Notes: a model not told the origin generated them from the letters alone. Shown: positions 46,301-57,581, counted from the stretch's first letter. The stretch is 64,000 nucleotides of DNA from Toxorhynchites rutilus septentrionalis (GCF_029784135.1 NC_073746.1:56642097-56706096); one strand, 5' to 3'. Numbers and translations are program-made.

Positions 46301-48227
46301 TGGTTGAATAAAGTCGGACCTGATCGAACTAATCTCTGAGATAGTGTTCGACTCTGACGGTTGCACCGAAATGGAAGCAGTTCTGGGCGATTTACTAATG
46401 AGAGGCACAGATCTTAACGTTTCCAGATATTCAATGCATTTGCTGTGCATTTCGTTCGCTGTTTCGACGCGTTTGGATGACCTCCGGAGGTCACTCGAGT
46501 CAGACGAACTCGAGTGGTTTCCATTGTTGGTCAGATTACGTATAGCTTCCAGCTTCTTCCGGACTGCCATTATGAAGGGATATGGATCCGGCTGGAGTAA
46601 AGTGTTCTTCAACCACGGGGCGACATATTTCTCCTCCTTGGACTTGTCCTTCTTTTCGGTGAAACTGTTCGGTTGTTTGAAAGTTGTATCCGGAACCAAG
46701 CTTACCTCCGGAATATCCAATTTCATTTCTTTCTCAATTGCAGATGTTGGTGATCTAATATTTACATCCACACCTTTTTCCTTAATTTCAACCACATTTT
46801 TTACTGGAGTTTCGCATTCTTTCACCTTAACTGGACTCAGCAGGACCTCTTCCAGAGGGACGCCTTCAGGTTTTCTCATGATCCCAATTTTCTCCGAGAA
46901 ATCTATCTCCAGTAGAGGTAATCGGCGCCGCACTTTTTTACCGTCACTCTCAGTTTTCTCGGATACACTTGCTTTCGTTGGTTGCGGAGCCGCTGGAATA
47001 TTTTTTAACGATACCGCAGAAGCGCTTCTCCGAATTGGCTTCGGAGGTGCCTCTTTATTGTCCAGTTTCGAGGGTTTTTGGTCAGTCGCCTTCACAGCAT
47101 TTCCTGATCCCGATTTCTGACTTGATGCAACGGATTGAGAGCGCTTACGTACTTTCTGAATGTTTTTACTGACCAAATCTTGGGTGCTCTTCTTCAGATC
47201 GTTCAGCCGCTTCTTGATGAGCTCCTTTTCGTTAACCTGCGGCGGATTCGCTTTTTTCTCCTCTCTGCGTCTCGACTGTTGCAACTTAATGAATTCCCTG
47301 GCTTTCACGGGGTCATACGACTTTTCCTTTTCCTTCTTGGAGTCCGGCGTTTCTCGGTCATCTACCAACTTAGGACGAGAGCGGGATGCTCTGGATTGGA
47401 CAGTTGACGCGGGCTTAACTGGCATTGCTTCCGATTTTGTTGATGCAGCTTCGATGTGTTTTATATCTTCCGGTTCGGGTGGTAACAATGACTGTTTGTT
47501 CAGGGCACTACGATTACTACAGATGCTAACTGCACTGTCAACATCGGCTTTATTTATACTATTTGGGATCGAGTAGGCTGTGCTTTCACTCGAATTTGTT
47601 ACCCTAGAAATTTCTATACCGACCTACGATAAACAGACAAATTAATTACCCGCTAAAAAAAAGTAATGTTCATAGTCTACCTGTGTTTTTTGTTTTGGAT
47701 CGGTTTCCCGATATTGTTCTTGCAAAAATTTCTGCAAACGACTGCTCATTTCATCCCTTTCGCTCTTCTTCGCTTCAAACTCCTCCTTCAACCGATCAGC
47801 GCTTGGTAGTGGGATAATATTGTATTTCGCATGAGCCTGCTCTTCTTCCTTTCTATTGCTGTCCATCCGAGCACTTTTATCTACCTCCGGTGGCATCACG
47901 GAACTGGTGTAGGTCTTAATGGACTTTACAACAACGGGAGTAATTTTCTTCACTGGACTTGTGGGCGGATCCTTTAATATTAACTTAGTAATTTGTATGG
48001 TACTTTTTCTCCGGGGTGATCCTGGCAAGGTGTAATCAGTCTCGCGCTCACGAAATATTTGCACTGCAATTTAAATAATGTTACACATTGCAAAACTTTT
48101 GCGCAAAAAAAAACAAACCAGCACTCTGCCTAACGGGAACATCATCATTCAGCGAGTTGATGGAAAAAGTGGCGGAATTTCGGCTTCCCTTCTCCGTCAA
48201 CGGGTGCGATTCGGAATCGGTTGACAT
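37391..48227 (-). CDS. CEP350: CEP350-like centrosomal protein
   Basis: Six exons on the minus strand join in phase to 1991 residues: 48227-48119, 48063-47681, 47623-45032, 44970-44744, 44676-44380 and 39758-37391 (stop TAG). The start chosen is the ATG of Met-Ser-Thr-Asp-Ser-Glu (context CAAC-ATG). An in-frame ATG at 48317 would add 30 residues. Most of the protein is low-complexity Ser/Thr/Pro/Glu-rich, with KKRLNDLKKSTQDLV-type helices. Exon 4 encodes the conserved block KEKALLDRTKGQLAWLELQKQRYR and KKKQRAILVRLEKE, which I recognise from CEP350. Exon 6 starts with a long coiled coil and ends with a conserved acidic/hydrophobic domain (DEILAQEMFDEEARWTNFDREE). CEP350 anchors microtubules at centrosomes. 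No CAP-Gly domain is present, unlike vertebrates. Intron 5 (4.6 kb) is full of repeats. Confidence 0.85.
39824..40320 (+). pseudogene. Internally deleted ITmD37E-type transposase
   Basis: The frame 39863-40035 encodes an N-terminal helix-turn-helix part (MASKQEVLRQKITGPV, then WISKQLGIDHSTLFRVV). The frame from 40087 jumps to the first catalytic region (a GGETYIKAD segment, in which Gly-Gly replaces the usual Asp-Asp, and MVWQAICG). The DNA between these is deleted, and the frame breaks again at about 40240. It is antisense to the host gene, in its intron. Confidence 0.8.
40330..40640 (-). repeat. Dispersed repeat (CTTCCTGTACTCGCG family), inverted copy
   Basis: Matches the inverse of 49030-49280, including AATCGATTAATACGTTTT, ATGAAATGTAAAAAATATG and AATTACTCTAAG-like runs. 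It ends with CGCGAGTACAGGAGGGTTAA at 40611-40630, the inverse of the family terminus. Confidence 0.75.
40674..40788. mobile_element. Foldback MITE (GGGCCTGATCACGAACG termini)
   Basis: GGGCCTGATCACGAACG at the left and CGTTCGTGATCAGGCCC at the right are perfect inverted repeats. AAT flanks both sides, a possible 3-bp duplication. The 115-bp element has no coding capacity. Confidence 0.88.
41172..41405. mobile_element. Foldback MITE, copy 2 (AGTGCGATTCACATAC)
   Basis: Same family and length (234 bp) as 19133-19362, with an almost complete palindrome and AAA on both flanks. It lies in the CEP350-like intron. Confidence 0.9.
41600..42005 (+). repeat. Second copy of the 36310-36870 repeat
   Basis: It shares TAACTCGAGAACTAAT, TTTGATGTTTGCGGTAA, TGGATTTTAATGTGATAAA and CTATCTATATAAATAAAAA in the same order. 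It lacks the CTAG-type 3' end found at 37033, so it is truncated. Confidence 0.8.
42281..42733 (-). pseudogene. Non-LTR reverse transcriptase fragment
   Basis: The minus frame reads Leu-Ser-Glu-Ala-Gln-Phe-Gly-Phe-Arg-Arg (the QFGFRKG block), a short deletion, then IQIAFAHKEQ and VFSDIKGTFDSV (block A, with Asp). After about 80 codons it changes into unrelated sequence. The clade is uncertain (R1/I/LOA-like). A relic in the CEP350-like intron. Confidence 0.75.
42820..43551. repeat. Inverted-repeat element with GGGGGCAAAGTGGTCAC motifs
   Basis: GGTAAAGTGGTCACCTAG and GGGGGCAAAGTGGTCACT (42830-42856) face their inverse GTGACCACTTTGCCCCCC (43508-43525). A third inverse motif, TGACCACTTTGCCCCC, is at 43157. 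It is probably a decayed MITE of about 0.7 kb ending near ATCACTGCCCTAG. Target duplication not resolved. Confidence 0.65.
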
Positions 48228-48760
48228 GTTGCTATTGGTCGTAGTTGGTGTAACCGAAATGACGACGACGCCGGTAGCAAACAATCGAATTGCTACGCTC
48301 CTCAGCCTCGAAAACATACCACCGAAGAAGAATGCTGACTGCAGCAGCTGCTTGCGGATTTCAACAAATCTCTGCCACTATCGAAGGTGCACTTTGATTT
48401 GTTCATATTCCTGTGGAATGGTTGTGTTACTGCAAGGGTGAATTACACTTGAGAGATGACGCAAAAAGTTCAATTGTAACTTTGGGTGGGTTTTCTTTTC
48501 GAAATAAACACTTTTCGGGCGTGATAGACAGAAAAAACAACGCTAGGAATGCAGGGTCCGGCCACGAACGCATTTCTTTCTGTTTTCTGTTTGTGCTGAA
48601 GCCGTTTCCCAACAACCGTCGATTGTGGAAGGAGAGAGAGAGTGCCAAGCCAAAACAAGTTCCATTTGACGTTTCGCTTTGTTGTTTTTGCGTGATAAGC
48701 GTTACACGATGTAACGGACTTTTGTCGCGGCGAAGCCTCGCGTCGTCGCTTTAGGGTACG
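48228..48760 (-). promoter_or_regulatory. 5' region of the CEP350-like gene
   Basis: It lies directly upstream of the chosen start and is less AT-rich than its surroundings, with GCG-containing words around 48700-48750. It probably includes the 5' UTR and promoter. No TATA box is evident. The transcription start cannot be fixed from sequence alone. Confidence 0.35.
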
Positions 48761-48824
48761 GTGACTATGGATGTCAGATGATTTCTTCAGATGTCTTCAT
48801 ATGGTACGAAAAAATGTCTTTAAC

Positions 48825-49340
48825 CTTCCTGTACTCGCGTGCAAAACCTTCGTACACTCGCGCACGGTGTCACAGAATGAAAGTTGAGCTTCTCTGTAAT
48901 ATAACTATTGTGTTTTTTTAAGCTTCATCGGTATTTATTTGAAGAAGAGGGTGTAATTGAATGAAAAAACTCCAGAAAATATATTATCTCCGTTTGCATT
49001 CAGTTTTAATAGTCATCTAATGAGGCTACCTCAAAACAGAGTAATTTTTGATATTCCAACACAAATAACGAAATTCGACATTTTTTCTGTTATTAATCGA
49101 AAGTAAGCAACTGAGTAAAATTCATGGAAGTATAAAGAGCTAGAAAATAACATAAAAACGTATTAATCGATTGTGGTTTCAGAACATACCATAACAGCAT
49201 GCTCGAGACAAACATATTTCTTACATTTAATGCAGCCGTAGAGTGTTTCCGGGTCTTTTATCGAAAAGAAGAATGTATAACGACCTTCTAGATAGTTACC
49301 AGATGAGAAAGTTTCTGGAATAATATCTGGCATATTTCTA
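48825..49340 (+). repeat. Dispersed repeat (CTTCCTGTACTCGCG family)
   Basis: It begins CTTCCTGTACTCGCGTGC and shares long stretches with 40330-40640 (inverted) and 1374-1500. It is the longest of the three copies. Its far end is not resolved. Confidence 0.7.
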
Positions 49341-49344
49341 ATAT

Positions 49345-50058
49345 TCTTCGTCTATGTATTTTTGGTATACTAAGAATTCACACCTTTTTTAATGGGGCAT
49401 AAAAAGATTATATTAAAGGATTACTAAAAACTTCCTTTTCTTTTTCCTGTTTTTTTTTGTCGATATTGTTCATTATAAAAAATATCCCCAAAACAGTAAC
49501 TGTAAAAAATAACCGTAAACCACCGATAAGTTTATAGTTTACTGTTTACAATTCTTCCACAAATGTGTATATGTATGACCATTGTATTTAGCGAATAAAT
49601 ATATGAAAACCAAACATTCATATTTTGCTTTTGCACGTATGAATCTATCGACGAATAGTTCATATATGAATCCGTTCAATCAGTTCAAAAGGCTGAATTT
49701 GTCCTCTGCGGAGAAGATTGGACGATTCCCAGCATCTTACCGATGTCCCGATGTGACAACTCCGGATTCTCAAAATGAGTGTACAGGATTAATTCACGAC
49801 GCTCTTTTTCGTTTGACGACATTTTTCCAAATTTACGAAAAATTGACAGTGAAGCATGGCCAACGTGATCTATACACTCTTATCTGATTATAAGCGAAAG
49901 CTGAAGATATAATTCCTAAAAATTAAATTTCTACAGCGTATTTTCCGTGATGCAATTTGATGTGACACACCCTTTAAAATGGTGTGTGGTATTATGTAGT
50001 TTTGATTTGATCAACACCTAAATTGCTCAAACTAATAGACGTTAGTCGCTGCCTAATA
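49345..50058. other. Intergenic AT-rich DNA
   Basis: No gene or clear repeat. The frame 49582-49887 (101 codons) shows no recognised domain and is probably spurious. Confidence 0.4.
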
Positions 50059-50060
50059 CA

Positions 50061-50657
50061 GGTCGGACACGATTATATACAGTTTGAAATATTTTTTTTA
50101 CATTTCAAATATGACTTATTTTAAGCAAAAATGTAACCTTTCAACGTTAAAGTGAAATTTGAATGGTGAGGTAAAAACGTGATTTTTAAAATTTTTGTTG
50201 AAGTTGGGTGTCAAAGCGAATAGAAAGCTTTAATTTGATTGATAGAAACAATCAAGTTTAATATGAATTTTTAGGATAAAATTAATAATAATTCAAGTTT
50301 TCACTTCCAAATGGATTTAATCCACTAGTTTAGATGTTCCACAATTATATCCTGTACTAAATATTCTCATCTTTCAAATGGAAGCAACAGAATCGTCTTC
50401 CGCAGCGTACTTCTGAATGATCTAGTTCGAGGCGACAGAGTCCGAAACAAAAAAAAAGTTCTATAACTCTGTCATTGTTGGAATTCGAACATATGCGTAG
50501 AAGGATTTCTTTCATCAAATCCTGAGAGATTCTGGATAAATTTATATTCAAATAACGAAAAATATATGCATAAAAATCTAATAAAGAAAGTTTTTTGACT
50601 CGATTATATACAGTAAAAAAAATTCCTGGACTGTATATAATCGAGTCCGCGCTATAT
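50061..50657. mobile_element. MITE with CGATTATATACAG termini
   Basis: GGTCGGACACGATTATATAC (left) and the inverse CTGTATATAATCGAGTCCGC (right) are imperfect inverted repeats. A second inverted motif pair at 50596-50650 makes a tight hairpin. About 600 bp, no coding content. Confidence 0.7.
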
Positions 50658-51044
50658 CTTATGAAATCTTTCATCATCTTTCACGCAACTCGAAAATTTC
50701 ATCATCGCAGAACTTCTGTGTTTTTTTTTGTCAAAAGACTGCGCAACGTGCTTTTTATGATATCCAATGAATCTTTTCCACCGGCCCGAACAAATGATAA
50801 TCTGAAGATGCAATATCTGAAACAAAGAAAGACTTTCTCCTGGTGGAGACGGGCTTCGAGGATAGCTAACGAAGGTCATTTGGTTAGATCAAAGTTATAA
50901 TCTTTAAAATTATTATTAAAGACAATATTGTTATGGATGCTTAGATTTTGCATCACCTGTCACGATTTGCTTTGAAACTGTGAGTTTGGAAATACGAGAT
51001 GACGGAAATACGATCCATTGAATGTATTGCATCTCATTTATAGT

Positions 51045-51321
51045 GCTCCCGTGGCCGAGTGGTTAGCGTCATAACTAACATGCCGGGTGTTCGGGTTCGA
51101 TTCCCGTTCTGGTCGGGGGAATTTTTCGTCAAAGAAATTTCCTCCGACTTGCACTGTGATCACGCGTATTCTAGAGCTTGCCACTCAGAATGCATTCAAG
51201 GCGTGTTATTTGGCATAGAAATCTCAACTAAGTACTAATAAAAATGACGCAAGTAATACTACGTTGAGACGGCGAAGTTCCTCTAGGAACGTTAGTGCCA
51301 TTGAAGAAGAAGAAGAAGAAG
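51045..51321 (+). mobile_element. Feilai-like tRNA-derived SINE, complete
   Basis: The 5' head has a pol III A box (GTGGCCGAGTGGTT) and B box (GGGTTCGATTCCC) in tRNA spacing. A non-tRNA body follows, and then a 3' end of GAA repeats. The 14-bp flanking repeats ATCTCATTTATAGT and ATCTCATTTTTAGT (51031-51044 and 51322-51335) differ at one base and mark the target duplication. The tRNA-like part cannot fold as a normal tRNA, so it is not a tRNA gene. The family name is from knowledge of Aedes SINEs. Confidence 0.9.
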
Positions 51322-51508
51322 ATCTCATTTTTAGTCCATTAACGTGATTTTCTTTATTCGCAGTAACCTTGCCAGACTATTGAACGGATAATCGGGGTTC
51401 TACTGTATTTGTAATGAAGCTGCTAATTCATGTGTCGTGTACTGAGGATTACTCTTGATCAGCGTCTCGATTTGATTATCATTAGCAGGGCCTTACAATT
51501 TCACAATA

Positions 51509-52041
51509 CATCCATACCTCGCTAGACAGCCGCTCTTTATACGGCATTTCGCTATAACGGCCCTCTTCAATTCAGGCACGTTTCCGATTTATGGCCTAAA
51601 ATGTTTCGTTATAACGGCAAAAAAAAAGTTGAGAATTGGTTAAAAAATCACATTTGTACAGAAGTGAAAAAATATTTGCGAGACAATAACTTAAGCAACA
51701 TACAAATTAGGCAGGTGTAACATGAAGTTGTTACATTTTTGTTTATAGATTATTGTTGGTTTTTATGTATGTATGTTGTATGTATTGTATGTGATATGTT
51801 TATGTTATGTATGTATTTTCGATTCAAATAAAATAAATTTAAATGTATCTAATTTTTGATTCAAATGAAATAAAAATAAAAAGATAAAATACATTTTGAA
51901 TGATAAACCATGTTACATATTTAACAAATTTAAAACCGATCTGATTGAATTTGTATTAAAATGGTTGATTCCTTATACGGCTTTTCGCTCTGCGGCCGAA
52001 TTTCGTGGAACGTATCTAGGCCGTAAAGCGAGGTATGGGTG
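51509..52041. mobile_element. pogo/Tigger-like MITE
   Basis: The ends CATCCATACCTCGCT and the inverse AGCGAGGTATGGGTG are inverted, with TA on both sides (51507-51508 and 52042-52043). Subterminal words (TTTATACGGC, TATAACGGC) recur. CATACCTCG resembles Tigger-type termini. It is 533 bp with no transposase. Confidence 0.85.
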
Positions 52042-52043
52042 TA

Positions 52044-53159
52044 GTGCTATTCTCTCTTCATGCACAATCAAAAGAATATCACTTCAGCTTCGCACAGTTT
52101 CGTTTCATTTCACATTCATTTCCTTCTTCCATCATACTGAATCGAAATTATCAAATCGTCAAATGAAAATGAAAGGTTCTTATATCGAATGAAAAAGTCT
52201 TATTTCGAATGAAAATTGAATTGGAGCTCGAATCGTATTCACTAAAAGTAATGAAAATGACTATATGATAGAATCTGCAGTATGCCAGCAGGCGTAATCA
52301 TTTATCGGATCTGGTTGTAAGACTAATATACCCTCATATGCCCCTTTTAATTCCACTTTTTTTGAAAGACGGTCTGGAAAAATCTAATTTTGAGAAATGA
52401 AATCGAATGATACTTTCAATTGAAAGCAATGATCATCTTTTTACATGTGAAACTGAAAGTGACACATGGCCCATTCAAATGATAATAAATATGGCAGTTT
52501 CAAACGTCGTGTAAAAGCGTCTGCTTCAAAGGAAACGACAGCAAAACGAAAACGAAATAGAAGCATCGATGTTTCAGTACACACATTCGAAATTGAAATT
52601 GGCTGGAGAGAAAGGAAGAAGTAAAAAATCATTTTAATTTTTTGGTTTCGAAATTGTCGAGCCCTGATCATTATTGACGGCATGAACTTTTTGGACAACG
52701 CAATAGAAGCGTATTCCAGAACGAAGTAGACTGTAAAGCATCACTGCTCACAACACTTCTCGAGAGATATAGTGCGTGTATCCATAAAAGAGTTTGTTGT
52801 TTGTATTCCACTTTCACGAAGCCTTGGCAATTTTTAAAAAATGAAAGCGAAACGGTTTTTTTCATCAAGAGCGGAAGTTGAGCCGAAAACCCCTGACTTG
52901 ATAAAGACTTGATAAAGACATCCTGTCATTTCGTCGTTATCCTCTTAAACTAATGAAAAAAAAATCGGTCGCTTTCGGTTGATGTACGTTACTATCACAA
53001 TACACATTTTAGCAAAGAAGTTCAACAATATGAAAAAATATGGATTTTCGAACGGGAAGCACTATCAGACAGCACAAGACAGCACAACCGATACATTTCT
53101 CGTAAATGCAGATTAAATTTTATTTATCGTTAAATACAGATGTGATTTTTTTTACAAAT
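52044..53159. other. Intergenic DNA, nothing recognised
   Basis: AT-rich, with GAAATGAAATCGAA-like words but no open frame with a domain. Confidence 0.4.
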
Positions 53160-53286
53160 GATGTATTTAACGTGTCCACGTGGACATTATCCATATACCC
53201 CCTCCCCCATAACCGTGGACATTTGTGGACATTTTCGTAACCCCTACCCCCTAAAGTTTTACACGTGGTATGTGGACAGCCCCTTA
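53160..53286. repeat. GTCCACGTGGAC-family repeat fragment
   Basis: GTGTCCACGTGGACATT at 53170 and CACGTGGTATGTGGACAGCCCC at 53263-53284. C-rich runs between them match those of 63541-63655 in the inverse direction. Confidence 0.7.
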
Positions 53287-53289
53287 GAT

Positions 53290-55120
53290 GTCTAAACCGA
53301 GGGGTGCTCGATAAAGAAATCACAGTAAAACAAATTTACGCAAGTGCATGTTTTTTTATGTCAGACTCCAAAAATACCCATTTAGGAACAAAAGTATTTA
53401 TTTTTTAAATAAATCAACGATATTGAAATGGCAAAATAGTCTACTAATTACTTTCTTTTACGTAGTATTGACTGAAATACCGAAAAATTTGAAAAAACTT
53501 CAGATATTGGAATACTTTGATTTCAAATGGAGTGGATTTTTTGGCGCCTATCAGTGTATATAACTTCTCCACCCACATGCCGGACATCATGAACCATCTT
53601 TTGAATAAAGCCAATTTTATGACAATTAACGCCATCCATTTATTGGTGTTTTATCCCGATTCAAGGCTATATGCATTCGACAAACACCCCAGCATTCACA
53701 ATTGATCATCACATTCATTTCCCAAACTATCAGTAGAACAAGCACTTTATTCGACAAAAGTAATCAATTCACAACAGCAAATGTAATTTGATAATAAATC
53801 ACCGTCATACCAATAGTCAAGCGGGGTAAATCAAGTATATCACCTCCTACAAGGCTAACATCCCAAGCCTCGGTAGTGCTCTCGAAACGACACCAGAAAT
53901 TGCTGATATGTAACAATTTTCGTTGATGAATTTATTAATTAACCATCAGAGCTTGGGTTGGGCTCGTAATGCTCTTAGCTACTTTCCCGCTGTCATTGGA
54001 CGGAGTGCCGATCCGGACGGTAGAAGGCGTCAAAAAACGGATCATTACGAGGGGAGTTAGTGTTTAATTAAAAAGCAATCGCAAACGCCAAGTGACGGTG
54101 CACCATATTCTCTAACGACAAATTAATACCGTCCGAAGGCTGGCGAGATCGTTTTTGGGGCAAAAGAATCGCTTAGAGAGAAAAAAAATATATATCGACA
54201 ATTACTTCTAGTGGCAACTCGGTCGGCGGCGGCCTGTGATACGTGTGTGTCATAACTCATACTCCAAAGTTCCAGATAGAATACCTACCCTTTAGCGTGT
54301 GTGCTGAAATGCCAAAACGACCACCGGCAGAACTGCCGCCCACTTCTAATGGCACAGCCGTAACTTATGACTATTAGTGCAGATTAAATGAATCGATTTC
54401 CCTAGTAATCTTTAACAACCTGGGCGCTAATTTACACACAGTATCTTCATCTCCGATTAATTCGCGAGAGTCGTCGGTCACTATGTCAGCATGCTGTGGT
54501 CTTTTAGAACATAATTTATGTGAACATAAAACTACTTCGGCAGCAGTGCCAACGGAATGTGTGACTTTCGTTGAAGATGGTATTTGAAGATCAACACAGT
54601 CGATTTGTTCAAAGTGTGGTGATTCGGGTTACAAAATCGTTGCCAATAGCTCGTGAACATTCTCTTTCATTCTTATGAACTAAGAGTAACAATTTGTAGC
54701 ATTTTCGATTTGGTCATGCTTTTTTCCTCATTAAAAATATCCGATAATGAGGGGACAATTTCAGTTCACCGCGTGCTGCCTTGGTGTCTCATTAGTTGAA
54801 CGGGTCCACTACTTGTCATTAGCGCAACCCCACACTCATTAGACATAACGGACACTCGGGGTTCGATCAATTTTCTGATAAAATATTAATCTAGAGAAAC
54901 TCCAAAAGACACCCATTGCATAAAGATATACCGTTGCAGCGAAAGGTCTAACAACCGAAAGAAATCGAGAACAACTGGTGCGTGTGAATACTGCACTTTT
55001 CATGTGTGCCAGTAGCTGACTAATTCAGATTATCGCCGTATCATGAGAAGTAGGTTTCATGTGAATATTTATTAGAAAGATTATACAATTTCACTCGTTT
55101 CTTTCTTTTCTAACTTTCAG
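53290..55120 (+). other. Low-repeat stretch upstream of the candidate exon
   Basis: Between 53850 and 54900 the composition is more balanced than in the surrounding transposon-rich DNA. It has homeodomain-like words (CTAATT, TTAATTAA, ATTAAT) and no repeats shared within the window. It may be intronic regulatory DNA of the gene that owns the exon at 55121. No coding sequence is seen. Confidence 0.35.
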
Positions 55121-55283
55121 TGGTGTTATCGCCCAAATATGCTGATGTTGCCTCCATAGGTCTGCTGAAAAGTTCACGTGTGATTTTCCTCGAATCCAAA
55201 GGTGTAATGAAGTTCAATATTGCACCACCACTCGATCGATTGCTACCCCGCTCTACTGTTGTCTCAGCAAGTGGTGAACGATG
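55121..55283 (+). CDS. Candidate internal exon of an unidentified gene
   Basis: A strong pyrimidine tract and TTTCAG acceptor (55098-55120) lead into 163 nt. These are open in the frame starting at 55123 and end at ATG followed by the donor GTAAAA. The 53 codons start VLSPKYADVASIGLLKSSR, continue FLESKGVMKFN and end LLPRSTVVSASGER. Codon use is mixed and does not look like AT-rich noise. There is no ATG near the start, so it must be spliced to exons elsewhere (entry phase 1, exit phase 2). No family was recognised. It is the only coding-like sequence seen between 49 and 62 kb. Confidence 0.5.
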
Positions 55284-56862
55284 GTAAAATTCTTAACTAA
55301 CCGTGACACGTTGGATTGCGCTGCGTGTGTTGATTCAAGAGGCCGCTCGAAATATGTCTGTTTTTCATGTCCATTTTTTCTTCACCCACTGAGGGGCAAA
55401 GTCGCGAAAATGGGATAAAAACGGTGGACCGATCTAGTTGATCTCGTAGGAAATATGTGCGTTGCATGGGAAGCTATCACAGCATCTGGGCCCGCTTGCA
55501 GTGTGGACACATATTGCACAAATTAGGCTGAACGAGAGCAAAAAAAAAAAAATGCTGCTGTGCTGCACGAAATTGAGGAGAATTTATAATTGAGAAAAGT
55601 CGTGTTTATTGAATTACAACAGAAAAATGAGAACATCAGATACCTGTTCAGTACCATTTTCGTTCACTTCTGTGGGCTGCTGATCGAAACAGCGTTTCAC
55701 AACTATCACGTCGAAAATGTTCTGACATCGAAATATTGGTTTGAGAGTGACTCGTTAGACTTCAAACTTTAGTTGGATACAATATGACAAACTCACTCCA
55801 TTCGAAATTGTGGCTCTTGTCTCTTGATTTTCAGTTATCTTTTGCTGAAACCAATTTGTGATATTTAATCGCTGCTTACGAGAAAGTTCGATACAGATCA
55901 TTGAAGAACACTGACTATTCATACTTTTGTATTGATTATAAATTGTCACGAAATGCTGATCGCATCGTTTTACCAAATGTTAGTAAAACCAATATATGGT
56001 ACGATATGTGTTTTTCAATTTTAAATTTTGTTCATATAAGATAGAAGTCATGTGGAAAATTTAGAAAATAAGTCCAAGATGGTAAAACTATTTTTGACAA
56101 ATTCTGTGGAACATCGATTTTGTATGAATCTGAGTAACTTTATATACTTATACAGAGGTACCTTAAAGATACCTGATCACGTAAACAAGTTAATTATTTT
56201 TATTCTCCATAACTTCCGGTTGAATCAACGAGATGTATTTGTGTTGTTGGGATTTCAATTCTACTTTGAAAACTGTTCATGTTTTGATTGTATAGCACGA
56301 TTAATAGGTTAAAAGTTTGTATTGAGATAAAAAAAATTGTTTAATATCGCTACGTTTTGTAGTAAGCCACATGTCTTCAAATGTTTTTCAACATAACATA
56401 ACTAAACATAAATTTTTAATTATAATGATGCTTTTGGAAAAATTGTTGGAAATCATAAGCTAATTCCTAAAATTTTGTGAACATGACGGTATAACACGAC
56501 AAACATATTTAAAAAACCTAATTTCTATAAAAAAGACAATAAATTAGAAATATTTTTGAAAATATCTCGAGAATGGCTGCATTTAGAAGGAGATTGATAA
56601 TGAGCTTTTTTGTTTTAACTCACATGAAGATTCATAATTTGTGGATAAAAATGATTGTTAACATACAAAAATTCGAAGTTCCGAAAATTCATAAAAATTC
56701 TATATTCCACAAACAGTGGTTCTAATACTTATGAACAATCGTTTCCATCACACCAAAGTGATACAACGGCTAAATTCTGCTGTTATGATTTTTGTGCTAC
56801 ATTCCTAAGCATTCAATGAACTGTGCGTTGTCTTGCGTGGGTGACTTCTTTGTTTGATAATG
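55284..56862. other. Stretch after the candidate exon, nothing recognised
   Basis: No repeat ends or coding signals recognised. It could be the following intron. The frame 56052-56312 has no known domain. Confidence 0.35.
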
Positions 56863-56867
56863 AGTAC

Positions 56868-57576
56868 TGTTACGACCCCTCGGTCGGCGCGACTCACTTC
56901 ACAATTTGAGGTAGCCTTGCAGACAGCACGAAAGAAACGCCATGGTGACGCAACGGGCTCTAGGTAGGTTAAACGTCATTTTGAGCAGCTACGTGGTAAT
57001 TTGCGATAGCAGAAAAGAATTGTTCTTACAACGCGGGCACGTGAAGTGGGAAACTACAAGTTCACTATTTAGTCAAGTGAGTTAGCGTTTCGAATTCCAA
57101 GTTTGTTTTCCCCTATCCCAACATTTGACAGATTGAGGTAAGATTCGATATAAAAAATTGCAAGTCATATAGCTAAAACTCAGATTTTCCCAGGATAACC
57201 TAAAACACGAAGTGCACATTTGAAAACTATCGCGGATTGAGTCCGTATGTTACCGTCTCGTCACCAACAGAAACTGAAAGAGAAAGTAGAAACCTGAAAC
57301 GAGAAAAGATATAAAATTAGTATAAAAAATTCAATATTTACAGGAGAAATAATTTAACAGAAGTTCAGCAACAGGCGGATAGTAAAGAAGAAATAGAAGA
57401 AATAGAGTAAGAGAACTAAACGTAAGTTCACGGTTATGTCAATGTATGTATTCATTACTCACCATGATTACTCACCATGATATGCCTTTCTAGGAAGCTT
57501 TTAATACTCGTATCAATACATATTAAAACTCGGAAACCAGCTTACTCATTTTCTTCTTGTTAGGTTATCTCCAACA
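56868..57576. mobile_element. Solo LTR of an LTR retrotransposon
   Basis: It starts TGTTACGACC and ends CCAACA, so TGTT...AACA are the inverted dinucleotide ends of an LTR. AGTAC is duplicated on both sides (56863-56867 and 57577-57581). No second LTR or internal coding region is present, which points to recombination between two LTRs. The superfamily is undetermined; a 5-bp duplication fits Pao/Bel, Gypsy or Copia. Confidence 0.85.
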
Positions 57577-57581
57577 AGTAC

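Noticed and set aside
46344..47120. 258-codon plus-strand frame
   Set aside because: Shadow of the long exon 3 on the minus strand; no domain and no splice context.
51045..51120. tRNA gene
   Set aside because: A and B boxes are present but it belongs to a SINE with target duplications and a non-tRNA body.
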